The translations under genes were made by a program, and so were the position numbers. From NCBI RefSeq assembly GCF_018449605.1, contig NZ_JAAVUW010000001.1:868001-932000 (forward strand): 64,000 nucleotides of DNA. Reading direction: 5' to 3'. Below the pieces are notes generated by a model that ran no database searches, was not told where the DNA came from, and saw nothing but the letters and a program-made list of their open reading frames with translations. Below are positions 35,201 to 44,542 of the stretch, piece after piece (position 1 is the stretch's first letter; every line of letters starts with the position of its first letter). The stretch is from Luteibacter sp. dw_328. Lineage in GTDB: Bacteria > Pseudomonadota > Gammaproteobacteria > Xanthomonadales > Rhodanobacteraceae.

Positions 35201-35334
35201 TGAACGAGCAGCGTGTGGTCGGCATCTACCCGAATGCGGAGTCCAGTCCGAACCTGGCCAACCCACTCTACGGGACACCGACATCACGACAGTTGCCGCG
35301 CTACCTGCGCCTGAGCGCCAACTACGACTTTTGA
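32296..35334 (+). CDS. TonB-dependent receptor with N-terminal carboxypeptidase regulatory-like domain (Oar-like)
   Basis: 1,012 residues. A signal peptide (KTPSIPRALAAALAVAISSGAMAQ) precedes a ~75-residue regulatory-like domain (SLFGQAPA...GTYTVALKVDGKVVDTRQ...LKVGAGTEVSF). The plug follows (VVTSEQLARLPLGRNSEAIALLAPGVV...SFGGSAASENAYYVNGFSTTDPLRGFGGLSLPYGAIDQQEVYTGGYSAQYGRSDGGVINVVGKRG), then the barrel, ending YLRLSANYDF. This Oar-like class handles large substrates (oligosaccharides, peptides) in other bacteria; the substrate here is unknown. ATG 32296 has GAGGAG upstream and yields the signal peptide. No transport or hydrolase partners are adjacent, and its regulatory-like domain is duplicated in the small protein at 13104. 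Confidence 0.93.
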   Translation: MSSKTPSIPRALAAALAVAISSGAMAQSTTGSLFGQAPATAGASVTVTSDTGLSRDVPLDERGRYSAGQLPLGTYTVALKVDGKVVDTRQNITLKVGAGTEVSFAAAQAQSLEGITVSAAALPSIDVSTVDSRTVVTSEQLARLPLGRNSEAIALLAPGVVNNGGSFKGPTGNSLVSFGGSAASENAYYVNGFSTTDPLRGFGGLSLPYGAIDQQEVYTGGYSAQYGRSDGGVINVVGKRGTNEWHFGTQVLWEPNFARSSQRNRYFENGLPASPKAGQLYSPDSKDSATSTTVSAYAGGPLIKDKLFIFIAGEYERQQGTTVNPVSGFSSTKPYVDYRYNEPRWYGKLDWNITDSNIVEVTGASDKYETSGTVYGYDYQTRTRQDRIGGDDNIKTGGDLWTAKYTGYLTDDLTLTAQYGKLKSDDYDAPAGYAPDLTYVDGLTNQNPALNNGAPRGNNQTVASLSPAGRGNRTTNTRIDLTYKIGDHTITAGIDNQTAKALDQGTITSGPGGYSWTYGQGDPNTPISTGLGVPATGGFPNGAQGYYVIQNINSSLATVRSTQRAQYIEDRWQINDRWLLSVGVRNDQFENFNSDSEPFVTQHKPQWAPRLGASWDVNGDATFKVYANAGRYYLGLPLNPALNAAGGALTTSQYFTYGGIAGDGTPTGLTTISPPVAANNTFGQLPDPSTVTTKGLKSEYQDEFILGFTKTLGSKWVYGAKATQRILRNAIDDYCDIDLVLAKAQSLGYDVTTTSNPVSCWLFNPGKANTFNLVDTAGNHVSVPLTNQEFGFDRLKRRYYALESFLEHPFDGTWYARATYTFSRSYGNTEGQLRSDLYRESRGTGQTAVSTTQDWDNSYIMVNTNGPQNNDHKHQLKVFGYYQITPEWLVSGNLSVISGAPKPCLGYFGPDREDPAGYGNSYHFCNGLPSPPGSHGRLPWVRQLDVGATYRPAFADARLAFNVNVFNVLNEQRVVGIYPNAESSPNLANPLYGTPTSRQLPRYLRLSANYDF

Positions 35335-35342
35335 GGACTTCT

Positions 35343-35410
35343 GTGGGAGCCGCTTCAGCGGCGATGGCCTTGCGGCGACCTGGCTATCGCCGCTGAAGCG
35401 GCACCCACAC
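35343..35410. repeat. REP-like palindrome, variant arm
   Basis: Arms GTGGGAGCCGCTTCAGCGGC (35343-35362) and GCCGCTGAAGCGGCACCCAC around a ~20 bp centre. Same family as the copies at 14345 and 54007, with CTTCAGC in place of ATTCATC. It sits between the receptor stop and the stop of a converging small gene and may serve as a bidirectional terminator. Confidence 0.85.
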
Positions 35411-35414
35411 ATGA

Positions 35415-35588
35415 TCAGGAATCGTCGTCGGGGCCGCCTTCGTTGGAATAGGCTTCTTCCGCAGCTTCGTCATCGGCGTCGCGTTTGGCCGGGGCGGCTT
35501 TGGGCAGCTTTTCCGTCGGCGTCTCGCTGCGGCTCTTGCGGAGGTCGTCGATGATTCGTTGGTTGATGCTCTGGAACGGGTTGCTCAT
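35415..35588 (-). CDS. Small acidic hypothetical protein
   Basis: 57 residues from ATG 35588, which has GGGG six bases upstream: SNPFQSINQRIIDDLRKSRSETPTEK, then a charged Ala/Asp/Glu tail. An alternative ATG at 35612 overlaps the upstream gene's TGA by one base (TGATG) and would add eight residues. No signal peptide and no recognised family. Probably expressed with the 78-residue gene upstream. Confidence 0.5.
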   Translation of the reverse strand: MSNPFQSINQRIIDDLRKSRSETPTEKLPKAAPAKRDADDEAAEEAYSNEGGPDDDS

Positions 35589-35611
35589 CGTTGACCCCAA
35601 AAGGCGGTTCA

Positions 35612-35848
35612 TCAATGCCGCGACGTTCGCGGCGGGAAGTTTTCCGGTTCACTGATCACCGAGTCGGGCGCGGCGACGGACTTGCGTCCCCTCAGCTGTT
35701 TTGCCGTGAGGGGCAGGCACTCGCCCTTCTCGTTGATCTCGCGTATCGCACAGGCCGCCGGGTGGGTAGCCGCGGCGACATCGTAAGCCTCGAGGATCGA
35801 GCGCCTTGCTTCGAGGTAGGACGGTCGATCCTTTGAAATCGTAGCCAT
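35612..35848 (-). CDS. Small hypothetical protein
   Basis: 78 residues, cytoplasmic by composition: YLEARRSILEAYDVAAATHPAACAIREINEKGECLPLTAKQLRGRKSV. GGAG precedes the ATG by ten bases. It lies 74 bp downstream of the cyclic glucan synthase and is co-directional, so it may be part of that transcript. Family not recognised. Confidence 0.5.
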   Translation of the reverse strand: MATISKDRPSYLEARRSILEAYDVAAATHPAACAIREINEKGECLPLTAKQLRGRKSVAAPDSVISEPENFPPRTSRH

Positions 35849-35922
35849 GGCGCCATACTCCGCTCGACGCCAACAACGGCGCCCCCAAGCGCGAGGCTGC
35901 GCCCTGCGTCGTTACCCTGCCG

Positions 35923-38900
35923 TTAGCCTCGCGGGTACACCACGTGCACCTTGTGCTCACGCTGATCGTCCTCCAACGGAAGACTGTCGCCCTCGATGGA
36001 AGCACCGTCCAGAAGAATGCCCGACGATTCGCCGTCCCGTGCTGGCCGGAGATCGATCGCGTAGGTCGAGCCGCCGAACACGTAGCGCAGGCTGTAGCCC
36101 GCCCACGACGTCGGGACACAGGGACGGACACGCAGCCGGCCCTCCTCCAGGCTCAGCCCCAGCAGCGACTCGACCAGCAGGCGGTACATCCAGCCTGCGG
36201 ACCCCGTGTACCAGCTCCAGCCGCCCCGACCTACGTGTGGCGCCACGGAATAAACGTCCGCCGCGAGTACGTAAGGCTCGATCTTGTAGCGCTGGATCGC
36301 GTCGGCATCTTTCGTATGGCTGGCCGGGTTGATCATCCTCGCCAGTTCCCACGCGCGGTCGTGGTTGCCCATGTGCGCGAAGGCCATCGCCGCCCAGACC
36401 GCCGCATGCGTGTATTGCCCACCGTTCTCGCGTACGCCCGGCACGTAGCCCTTGATGTAACCGGGATCCATCGCCGAGTGATCGAAGGGGGGGTCGAGCA
36501 GGCGAATCAGCCCGACATCGTCCTGCACGAGATGACTGCTCAGCGACGCCATGGCCTGCGTGCGGCGTTCGTCCGTGGCAACGTCCGAGAGCACCGACCA
36601 ACTCTGCGCGATCGCATCGATGCGGCATTCGTCGTTGCTGGCCGAGCCCAGCGGCGTACCGTCGTCGAACCAGGCTCGGCGGTACCACTCGCCGTCCCAG
36701 GCATGCGCTTCCAGGGCAGCCGACAACTTGGTGACTTCCGCCGTACAGCGGTCCGCGAAAATTGCGTCGCCGCGTGAGCGTGCCGTCACCGAGAACTCGC
36801 GCAGCACGTGAACCAGGAAGAAGCCCAACCACACGCTCTCGCCCTTGCCGCCCTCGCCCACCTTGTTCATGCCGTCGTTCCAGTCCCCGCTACCCATCAG
36901 CGGCAGGCCGTTGCGCCCACGCGGCATGGAGTGCTCGATGGCGCGCACGCAGTGTTCGTAGAGACTGGCCCGAATGCCCGAGGGGCGCGGCAGGTCGTAA
37001 TAGGACTCCTCACCGGGCCGCAGCGGCCGGCCTTCGAGATATTCGACCGACTCGTCGAGCACCGCCGCGTCCCTGCTGGCGTGCACGTAGCGGCTGGTGG
37101 CCAGTGGCAGCCAGAGGTAGTCGTCGGAACACGCCGTGCGAACGCCGCGCTCGATGGGCGGATGCCACCAGTGCAGCACATCGCCTTCGACGAACTGATG
37201 CGCTGCGCAGAGCAGCAACTGGGCGCGTGCCATGGCGGGCGCCGCGTGCTGCGTTGCCATGGAATCCTGTAACTGGTCGCGGAAGCCGATGGCTCCGCCC
37301 GACTGGTAATAGCCACTACGTGCGAACAGGCGGCTGGCGATCGTCTGGTAGAGCAGCCAGCCGTTCGCCATCGTGTCCATAGCAGGCTCCGGCGTCCTGG
37401 CCTGAACCACACCGAGCACCCCACGCCAGTGGGCACGCACGGCACTGAGTACCCTTCCGGCGGTGCCGTCCTGGCGGAAGCGCTGCACGAGGCCGCGCGC
37501 CTCGGCTTCATTGCCGCCCATGCCCAGCCGGATGACCACCTCCCTCGATTCACCCGGCTCGAGAAGGAAAGCGACACGGAGGACGCCGCAGGGATCCAGC
37601 CCGGCACCGATGCGGTTGTTCCAGGCCTGGCGGCGCATCCCCAGCGGTGAATCCATCCGTCCGTTACGGCCCAGGAACTCGGTCCGGTCACCGCCCACGG
37701 AGCGTTCGCGATCGCCCATGTCGAAGAAGGCGACGCGACCGGGAAAATCGCTGTTGTAGGCGTTGCGCGCAAACAGCGCGCCCGTGATCGGGTCGACATC
37801 GGTCACTACGTGCATCGAACTCTTTTCGCGGACATCGCCGAGCAGCCATTCGACGTATGCAGTAACCGACAAGCGGCGCGCGTCGGAACCGCGATTGGTT
37901 ACCGTGACCACCTGGAACTTCACCGGCGCATCCAGCGCGACGAAGGTTTCCAGGCGCGAATGAAGCGTCTCCTCGTCATGCTCGAAGTGGCTGTACCCGA
38001 AGCCGTGGCGCGTCGTATAGCTTCCCTTGCCGCGCACGGGCAACGGTGTCGGCGACCAGAAACGGCCCGTCGCCTCGTCACGCAGGTACACGGCTTCGCC
38101 GCTGGCATCCTCGACAGGGTCGTTATGCCACGGCGTGATCCGGCAGCCGTGCGCGTTCTCGGCCCAGGTGTAGGCGCCGCCACTTTCGGATACCACGGTG
38201 CCGAACGACGGATTGGCAAGCACGTTGCACCAGGGGGCCGGTGTTTCGGCGCCTTCCTCGAGCTCGATGACGTACTCGCTGCCGTCGGCGGAGAACGCGC
38301 CCGTGGGCGGCTTGGCGGCGGCAAGTTCCGGACGTGGAAGACGGGGCCATGACGGTGGTTCCGCAGCGGCGGGACGCGACTCGAGACGATGCCGCTCCAT
38401 CTGCTCGGCGAGCGAACCGAGGCTGTCGACGACCACGATGCGCGCGCTGGCTTCCATCACCAGGCGGTCCTCGTACGAAAGCGGCTGCGCGGCACGAATG
38501 AAGACGCCACCGGGCCGGTCGAGCAGGTTCGATTCCGTCCCCGAGGCAAGCAGTCCGGTCAGTGCGTCGTGCAGTGTCTGCCGATAGCCAGTGCTGTCTT
38601 CGTTCCAGATGACGAGGTCGACGGCCAGACCGCGCAGCCGCCAGTAAGCGGCCGCGCGCACGAGGTCGCGTGCCACATCGAGCCTTGCGATATCACCGAT
38701 TCGTAGCAGCACGATCGGGAGGTCGCCCGATACCGCCTGCCCCCAGAGCCCCGATTGACCGCGTGCGTTCGCGGCGATGAGGGCCGGCTCCGCACGCAGG
38801 GCGAGGTTCGGATAGACCACCGAGGTCGCCATGTGTTCGTAGAGCTGCGCGTCGGCCAGCGTATTGTTGGCCTGGCGCAGGGAAACCTGGCTGTGCGTCC

Positions 38901-41900
38901 ATGCCAGGTCGAATACGCGGTCGGACAGATGGCGATCCCGGTACTTTTCGATAAGGCGCAGGCAACTGTCGCGCGTATCCGCCACACCGGTCACGAAGTC
39001 GAGCGTCGCCGTCTGCTCGGGATCGAGCGTGATCCGGACGCGAATCGCCACGATGGGGTCGAGCACCGCACCTGCCGTGTCGGTCAGGCGTTCCATCCCG
39101 GCGTCGAGCGCCGCGGGCTGTGCCGTGCTGCGACCACGCCCGATGAACCGTGCGCGATCGGTCTCATAGGAAATCGCATCCACGTCCACGTCGTGCACGG
39201 CGACCAGATGACACATCCACGGCGGCTGCTCGTCCGCGGAACGCGGCCGGCGCGCGCAAAGCAGCGCTTGCATGGACGCCACGATTTCCGTGGTGACGAA
39301 CAGCTTGCTGAAGGCCGGATGCGCCATGTCGCCGTTGGGATCGGTGAGGACCACCTCGGCATAACTGGTCAGCTCGATGGTGCGCCGCGTGCGTCCGCGA
39401 TTGGTGACGCGCGTGCGGCGCAGTTCGATATCGTCTTCGGGCGAGACCACGATCTCCGTATGCGTCTCGAAACCGCGCTGCCGCACGCGGAACTCGGCCC
39501 GGGACTCCGAGAAGATCGCCTCGAACAGGTCCGTGCGCCGCGCGACGGGTTGGTAGGACGTGGTCCAGACATCACCCGAGTCCGGATCGCGGACGTAGCA
39601 GAACATGCCGTGGTTATCGCGCGTGATGTCTTCGCGCCAACGCGTGACCGCCATGGCGTCGCGGCGGCTGTAACCACCACCGGCACTGCTGACCATGACG
39701 TGATACCGCCCATTGGAAAGCAGCTGCACGGCGGGACGCGGACGGTCGGGATCGGTGAACAGGCGCAGGCGTGCCTCGGGCAGGGACGGTGCCTTGGCAT
39801 CGTCGCCCAGCCCGGCGGTGTGCAGGTACTCCGTGGCGCTGCGAGGCACACGCTCCTGAAGGAGCAACGTGGTCGCCATGACATGCGGGTCCGATTCGAA
39901 ACGCCGCACCATGGGCTGGCCGAGCAGCAGGTGATTGATCGACAGGAGCGACATGCCCTGATGGTGGGCCATGAACGATCGCACGACGACGGCCTCCTGC
40001 CCCGGAGGCAGGCGCGACGGCGTGTAATCGACCGCTTCGTACAGACCGAAACGACCGGCCACACCCGCATCGGTGAGACGTCGCAGGTTGCTGGTGGCTG
40101 CCGCAGGCGCGACCATCAGCGCAAGCACGCTGGCGTACGGTGCGACGACGAGGTCGTCACCCAGGCCACGTTTGAGACCCAGGCCGGGCACGCCGAAGGC
40201 ACGGTACTGGTAGGTCAGATGCGCGTCCACGGCGTTGTAACCGGATTCGGACACGCCCCAGGGCAGGCTGCGCTGCTTGCCATATTCGATCTGCCTGGCG
40301 ACGGCCGCACGACAGGTCTGGTCGAGCAGGCTGCCTTCATACGTCGGCATCACCAGCATCGGCATCAGGTATTCGAACATCGACCCGGTCCACGAAAGCA
40401 GCACCGGCGAGCCACCCGTCGTTGTCAGCAGGCGCCCGAGTGAGAACCAGCTCTCCTGGGGAATCTGGCCCTGGGCGATGGCGACAAAGGTAGTCAACCG
40501 TGCCTCGGAGGCCAGGAGGTCGTAGAACGACTGATCGAGCACGCGCCGATCGATGTCATAGCCGATCGACATCAGGTGCCGGTTGTCGTCGTACAGGAAG
40601 GCGTGGTCCATGATGGCCAGTTCGCCCGCCAGCGCGGCGATATTGCTTAGCGCCTCGATGCGCGCGATCGCGGCGGCACGCTGCGCCGCGTCTGCCGTGG
40701 CTTCGCTCGCCCGCTCCAGCAAGGTCGGGATGCCGACGACATGCCCTTCCCCACCGTGCCACTGTTCCGCCTCGGCCGTCAGGTCGTCGCATTGCGCCTT
40801 CAGTCGCGAAAGCCAGAAGGCCGCCTCGTCCGAAGGCTCGCGCGCCAGTGCAGGCATCATCATGCGCAAGCGGTCGGCCTGGGTGCAAGCGAACGCAGAC
40901 ACTGCATCCATCGAGCGGGGCGGCGAGGCCACAGCGGTGAGCAGTTCGTCCGACCACGCGAGCAGGTCCGGCCGTTCGGTATCGTCCACATGTTGAACGA
41001 GGACGCCGAGCGTGTCGCGCAGGCCTTCGATCGACACGGCACGAAACACCGGTTCGTTCGATAACGCAAGCAGGCCCCGCTGGAGAGTCAGCAGGTGACC
41101 TGCAAGGTTGCCGCTGTCCACGCTGGACACGTACAGAGGACGCAGGGGCGTGAGTGTTTCCGTGTCATACCAGTTGTAGAAGTGACCCCGGTAACGCTCG
41201 AGCGAATGCATGGTGGCGAGCGTGGCCGCCGTGCGGCTGATGACACCACCCAGGCCGAGGAAACCGAAGTCGAAGGCGGCGAGGCTCGCGAGCAGCCCCA
41301 GGCCCATGTTGGTTGGCGACGTGCGTCGGGCCACCCGGATGTCGGGTGTCATCTGCACGTTGTCCGGCGCCAGCCAGTGATCGTCGTGTCCGACGTGGGC
41401 CTCGAAAAACGCCCAGGTGCGGCGAGCCAGCAGGCGAAGGAACGTCCGGTCCGATGCGCTGGGCACGTAGACATGGCTTACGTCGGGACGACTCACCCAC
41501 CAGGCGAACACGGGCGAGAAGAACCAGAGCAGGAGCACCGGTGCGGCAATGGTGAGGACCATGGGTCGATCGACGACGAGCAGGACGGAAAGCACGACCG
41601 CGACGGCGGGGCCAGCCCACATGGCGCGCCACGGGATTTTATGCGCGCCTCTTCCGCTGCGTTCCACCTCGCTCGACGAACGCCATTGCAGCAGGTGACG
41701 GTGACTGATCACGATGCGCCACAGCGAGCGGACGATGGCGTCGATGCTTACCCACGCCTCGTGAGGCAACCACGCCATCGAGAACACCAGGCGCAGGCCG
41801 TGCTGGCCCGTCGCGACCAGCGAGGCGCGGGCGTGCTGTCGCCAGGCGATGTCGCGGGGCTTGCGCGCCGCTTCCATCAAGGCCTGCAGGAGTACCGGCA

Positions 41901-44358
41901 CGAAGGCCATCGACAAGACGCCGAGCGTCCAGCTCAGTACCGGCGCGATCCACAACCAGCCCGCCACGAGCAGGGCCAGTGCCGCCGGGGCGCCCGCGCT
42001 TCGGCGCAGGTTATCGAAGATTTTCCAACGCGACAGATGACTGAGATCGTTGCGCCGCCATCCGTCACGGGTGGGTACCGTGGGCATGAGCCACGGCAAC
42101 AACTGCCAGTCGCCGCGCATCCAGCGATGACGACGAATGCTGTCGTCGACATAGCGTTCGGGATTCTCCTCGAAGACCAGCACGTCGCTGAGCAGGGCCG
42201 TACGCGCAAAGCAGCCCTCGATCAGGTCGTGGCTGAGTACGCGCTCGTCGCGGAGGCGTCCGGCCAGTGCGTGTTCAAAGGCATCCACGTCGTAGATGCC
42301 CTTGCCGATGAACGAACCTTCGTGAAAGAGGTCCTGGTACACGTCCGAGACGGCACGGGTGTACGGGTCGATACCTGCATCAGCGCCGTACAGGCGCGCA
42401 TAGGACGACCGTGCCTGCGCCGGCAGGCCGATGCCCACGCGCGGCTGCATGATGCCGTAACCGGCCACCACCACGCCCCGTGCTTCGTCGAACACCGGGC
42501 GGTTCAGCGGATGATCCATCGCAGCGATCAACAGGTGCGCCGTATCGCGTGGCAGCTGCGTATCGGTATCCAGGGTGATGACGTAGCGCACCGGTGGCAG
42601 GCTTTCGATCCGCCCGACGATCAACAGAAAGCGATCCGCGCCCTCGCCACGGAGCAAGCCGTTCATGGCCGCGAGCTTGCCGCGCTTGCGATCGGCTCCG
42701 ATCCAGCGTTGTTCCGTTTCGCTCCACTCGCGTGGTCGGTGGAAGAGATAGAAGCGGTCGACGGCCGGCGAGGGATACCTGGTATTGAGCGCATCGACGC
42801 GCGCCCTGGCGCGCTCGAGGATGGCAGCGTCACCCGGCATCGATGCCGCGTCCGCATCCATGAAATCGGTCAGCAAGGCGAAATGCAGCACCTCGTCGCG
42901 ATTGGCGAGGAAACGCACTTCGAGCGCTTCGGCCACATCGTCGACATCGTCGGGACTGCCGAGCAGGGTCGGCACGGCCACCATGCTACGCGCCTGCGGG
43001 GGAATGCCCTTGGCGTAATCCATGCGCGGCAGGTGGTCGGGCGTGGTAACCAGGATCGCAGCCAGATTGAGCAGGCTCAGGGTGAGCTGACTGGCGACGA
43101 TGAGGGCACCGAAGGCCAGCGCGGCCGCGATCCAACCCGACCCCGGCGGCAAGGCTGCACTTTCGACAAGGCCGGTGGTGAGGCCTGCCAGTAAAAGGAG
43201 AAAGGCCGTTAGCGAAAAAGCGAAAGGTGCCCGGTCGAACACGCGCCGGCACCGCGACGCGAACGATTGCCGCGTGCGCAGGCGACGCTCGAGGGCGGGC
43301 AGCCCCGCACCGACCAGGTGATAACCCACATGGGTCACCGCGCCATCCCGGGGCTCGCCCGGATCGGGGCAGCTCGCTGCGAGAGCGGCGCGGGCCGTGG
43401 CCACTTCGCCGATACGACCCGCTCGCGCCAGGCGTTCCACAGCGTGCCGGTAACGGTCACGACTGGCGAAATCCATGGCCGCGTAAATGCCCGCCGGGTC
43501 CTCGCGCAGGCAGGCCTCGACCAGGCTGGCGTGTTCGACGAAGTCGCGCCAGTCGACGGTCACCAGCGCACGAAGGCTGCCGATGCTATTGCCGACCGAC
43601 ACCTGGTGCGCGGCCTGCTGCTGCGACTCCATCTGCACGAGGTAGTCGATGCTGCGGCCGGACTCGGCCAGGCGCTGTTCGATCCAGCCCAGCGGCATCG
43701 CGAGCGCCGGCCCCTGCCCTTGCAGACGGCGAACGAGCTCCGCGACGAAAGGCGCACTCATCACCGGTGAGGAGCGCGCCATATCGGCGACGACCAGCAC
43801 CACGTTCTTCGGGTCCTCCGCGGCCATGCGGGTCATGGCATCGGCCCAGCGCGTCGCGCGTCGGCGCCTGGCCTTGTCGAGCATCACGCGTGCGGCAATA
43901 CGCCGGAGGTTCTCGATCAGCGCCAGTCGCAGCATAATCGGAATCGCCCACAGTTCGCCCAGTTTGAGCGGCACCACCGACTGGTAGGTCTGCAGGAAAC
44001 GCGCGAGGCCTGCCGCATCGATACGGCCGTCGCCATGCGAGATGACCTCCAGCGCGATGTCGTAGACACGCGGCAATCCGCGCGACGGCCCCTCCTCCAG
44101 CTGCACCAGTTCACGGCTGTAGCCCTTGGGGAAATCCTTGTTGGCGATGCGGATGTGTTCTTCAATCAGGTAAAGGTTGTCGAGCAACCATTCCCCCGCT
44201 GGCGTGGTGCCCGAACCGCGCCGTGCCGCCGCCATCAGCGCTTTGCAGACCTCCAGGATGACCCGTTCGTTATCGGCCAGCCGGGGTAACAACCATTCCG
44301 CGGAGCGCCGCGTCGCCACTTCATGGCGTCTGGCGAGCACCAGCCCGTGGGCTTCCAT
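35923..44358 (-). CDS. ndvB: Cyclic beta-1,2-glucan synthase (NdvB/ChvB-type, GT84-GH94)
   Basis: 2,811 residues from the first ATG. Order: N-terminal region (RLADNERVILEVCKALMAAARRGSGTTPAGEWLLDNLYLIEEHI), membrane helices, a GT84 glycosyltransferase core (RYVITLDTDTQLPRDTAHLL; HRWMRGDWQLLPWL), more helices, the glycoamylase-like domain, and a GH94 phosphorylase module at the C terminus with catalytic SGDWNDGMN near residue 2495. It makes cyclic osmoregulated periplasmic glucans, important for hypo-osmotic adaptation and host interaction. The conserved segment ALRAELF lies upstream of this ATG in an open frame without ATG, GTG or TTG, so the real start is probably further up, perhaps CTG at 44442. 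It follows alkB on the same strand. Confidence 0.95.
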   Translation of the reverse strand: MEAHGLVLARRHEVATRRSAEWLLPRLADNERVILEVCKALMAAARRGSGTTPAGEWLLDNLYLIEEHIRIANKDFPKGYSRELVQLEEGPSRGLPRVYDIALEVISHGDGRIDAAGLARFLQTYQSVVPLKLGELWAIPIMLRLALIENLRRIAARVMLDKARRRRATRWADAMTRMAAEDPKNVVLVVADMARSSPVMSAPFVAELVRRLQGQGPALAMPLGWIEQRLAESGRSIDYLVQMESQQQAAHQVSVGNSIGSLRALVTVDWRDFVEHASLVEACLREDPAGIYAAMDFASRDRYRHAVERLARAGRIGEVATARAALAASCPDPGEPRDGAVTHVGYHLVGAGLPALERRLRTRQSFASRCRRVFDRAPFAFSLTAFLLLLAGLTTGLVESAALPPGSGWIAAALAFGALIVASQLTLSLLNLAAILVTTPDHLPRMDYAKGIPPQARSMVAVPTLLGSPDDVDDVAEALEVRFLANRDEVLHFALLTDFMDADAASMPGDAAILERARARVDALNTRYPSPAVDRFYLFHRPREWSETEQRWIGADRKRGKLAAMNGLLRGEGADRFLLIVGRIESLPPVRYVITLDTDTQLPRDTAHLLIAAMDHPLNRPVFDEARGVVVAGYGIMQPRVGIGLPAQARSSYARLYGADAGIDPYTRAVSDVYQDLFHEGSFIGKGIYDVDAFEHALAGRLRDERVLSHDLIEGCFARTALLSDVLVFEENPERYVDDSIRRHRWMRGDWQLLPWLMPTVPTRDGWRRNDLSHLSRWKIFDNLRRSAGAPAALALLVAGWLWIAPVLSWTLGVLSMAFVPVLLQALMEAARKPRDIAWRQHARASLVATGQHGLRLVFSMAWLPHEAWVSIDAIVRSLWRIVISHRHLLQWRSSSEVERSGRGAHKIPWRAMWAGPAVAVVLSVLLVVDRPMVLTIAAPVLLLWFFSPVFAWWVSRPDVSHVYVPSASDRTFLRLLARRTWAFFEAHVGHDDHWLAPDNVQMTPDIRVARRTSPTNMGLGLLASLAAFDFGFLGLGGVISRTAATLATMHSLERYRGHFYNWYDTETLTPLRPLYVSSVDSGNLAGHLLTLQRGLLALSNEPVFRAVSIEGLRDTLGVLVQHVDDTERPDLLAWSDELLTAVASPPRSMDAVSAFACTQADRLRMMMPALAREPSDEAAFWLSRLKAQCDDLTAEAEQWHGGEGHVVGIPTLLERASEATADAAQRAAAIARIEALSNIAALAGELAIMDHAFLYDDNRHLMSIGYDIDRRVLDQSFYDLLASEARLTTFVAIAQGQIPQESWFSLGRLLTTTGGSPVLLSWTGSMFEYLMPMLVMPTYEGSLLDQTCRAAVARQIEYGKQRSLPWGVSESGYNAVDAHLTYQYRAFGVPGLGLKRGLGDDLVVAPYASVLALMVAPAAATSNLRRLTDAGVAGRFGLYEAVDYTPSRLPPGQEAVVVRSFMAHHQGMSLLSINHLLLGQPMVRRFESDPHVMATTLLLQERVPRSATEYLHTAGLGDDAKAPSLPEARLRLFTDPDRPRPAVQLLSNGRYHVMVSSAGGGYSRRDAMAVTRWREDITRDNHGMFCYVRDPDSGDVWTTSYQPVARRTDLFEAIFSESRAEFRVRQRGFETHTEIVVSPEDDIELRRTRVTNRGRTRRTIELTSYAEVVLTDPNGDMAHPAFSKLFVTTEIVASMQALLCARRPRSADEQPPWMCHLVAVHDVDVDAISYETDRARFIGRGRSTAQPAALDAGMERLTDTAGAVLDPIVAIRVRITLDPEQTATLDFVTGVADTRDSCLRLIEKYRDRHLSDRVFDLAWTHSQVSLRQANNTLADAQLYEHMATSVVYPNLALRAEPALIAANARGQSGLWGQAVSGDLPIVLLRIGDIARLDVARDLVRAAAYWRLRGLAVDLVIWNEDSTGYRQTLHDALTGLLASGTESNLLDRPGGVFIRAAQPLSYEDRLVMEASARIVVVDSLGSLAEQMERHRLESRPAAAEPPSWPRLPRPELAAAKPPTGAFSADGSEYVIELEEGAETPAPWCNVLANPSFGTVVSESGGAYTWAENAHGCRITPWHNDPVEDASGEAVYLRDEATGRFWSPTPLPVRGKGSYTTRHGFGYSHFEHDEETLHSRLETFVALDAPVKFQVVTVTNRGSDARRLSVTAYVEWLLGDVREKSSMHVVTDVDPITGALFARNAYNSDFPGRVAFFDMGDRERSVGGDRTEFLGRNGRMDSPLGMRRQAWNNRIGAGLDPCGVLRVAFLLEPGESREVVIRLGMGGNEAEARGLVQRFRQDGTAGRVLSAVRAHWRGVLGVVQARTPEPAMDTMANGWLLYQTIASRLFARSGYYQSGGAIGFRDQLQDSMATQHAAPAMARAQLLLCAAHQFVEGDVLHWWHPPIERGVRTACSDDYLWLPLATSRYVHASRDAAVLDESVEYLEGRPLRPGEESYYDLPRPSGIRASLYEHCVRAIEHSMPRGRNGLPLMGSGDWNDGMNKVGEGGKGESVWLGFFLVHVLREFSVTARSRGDAIFADRCTAEVTKLSAALEAHAWDGEWYRRAWFDDGTPLGSASNDECRIDAIAQSWSVLSDVATDERRTQAMASLSSHLVQDDVGLIRLLDPPFDHSAMDPGYIKGYVPGVRENGGQYTHAAVWAAMAFAHMGNHDRAWELARMINPASHTKDADAIQRYKIEPYVLAADVYSVAPHVGRGGWSWYTGSAGWMYRLLVESLLGLSLEEGRLRVRPCVPTSWAGYSLRYVFGGSTYAIDLRPARDGESSGILLDGASIEGDSLPLEDDQREHKVHVVYPRG

Positions 44359-44542
44359 CTGGTCGGCGTTGAAAAGTTCCGCCCGCAGTGCGGGCTCACG
44401 CTCCGGACTTGGAGCGTCATGAGGACTTGCGCGCCTGAACAGCTCTATATCCTGCCCCTTGGGGGTGGTGGGATTCGTTTCATGGATCAGCGCGGCGTGG
44501 CCCCGAAAGGCCGCCGAGCCAGTCTACGCTCTCCCGGCCGCC

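Noticed and set aside
38755-40443. 562-residue plus-strand open frame opposite the glucan synthase
   Set aside because: Antisense shadow of a gene with clear GT84/GH94 motifs.
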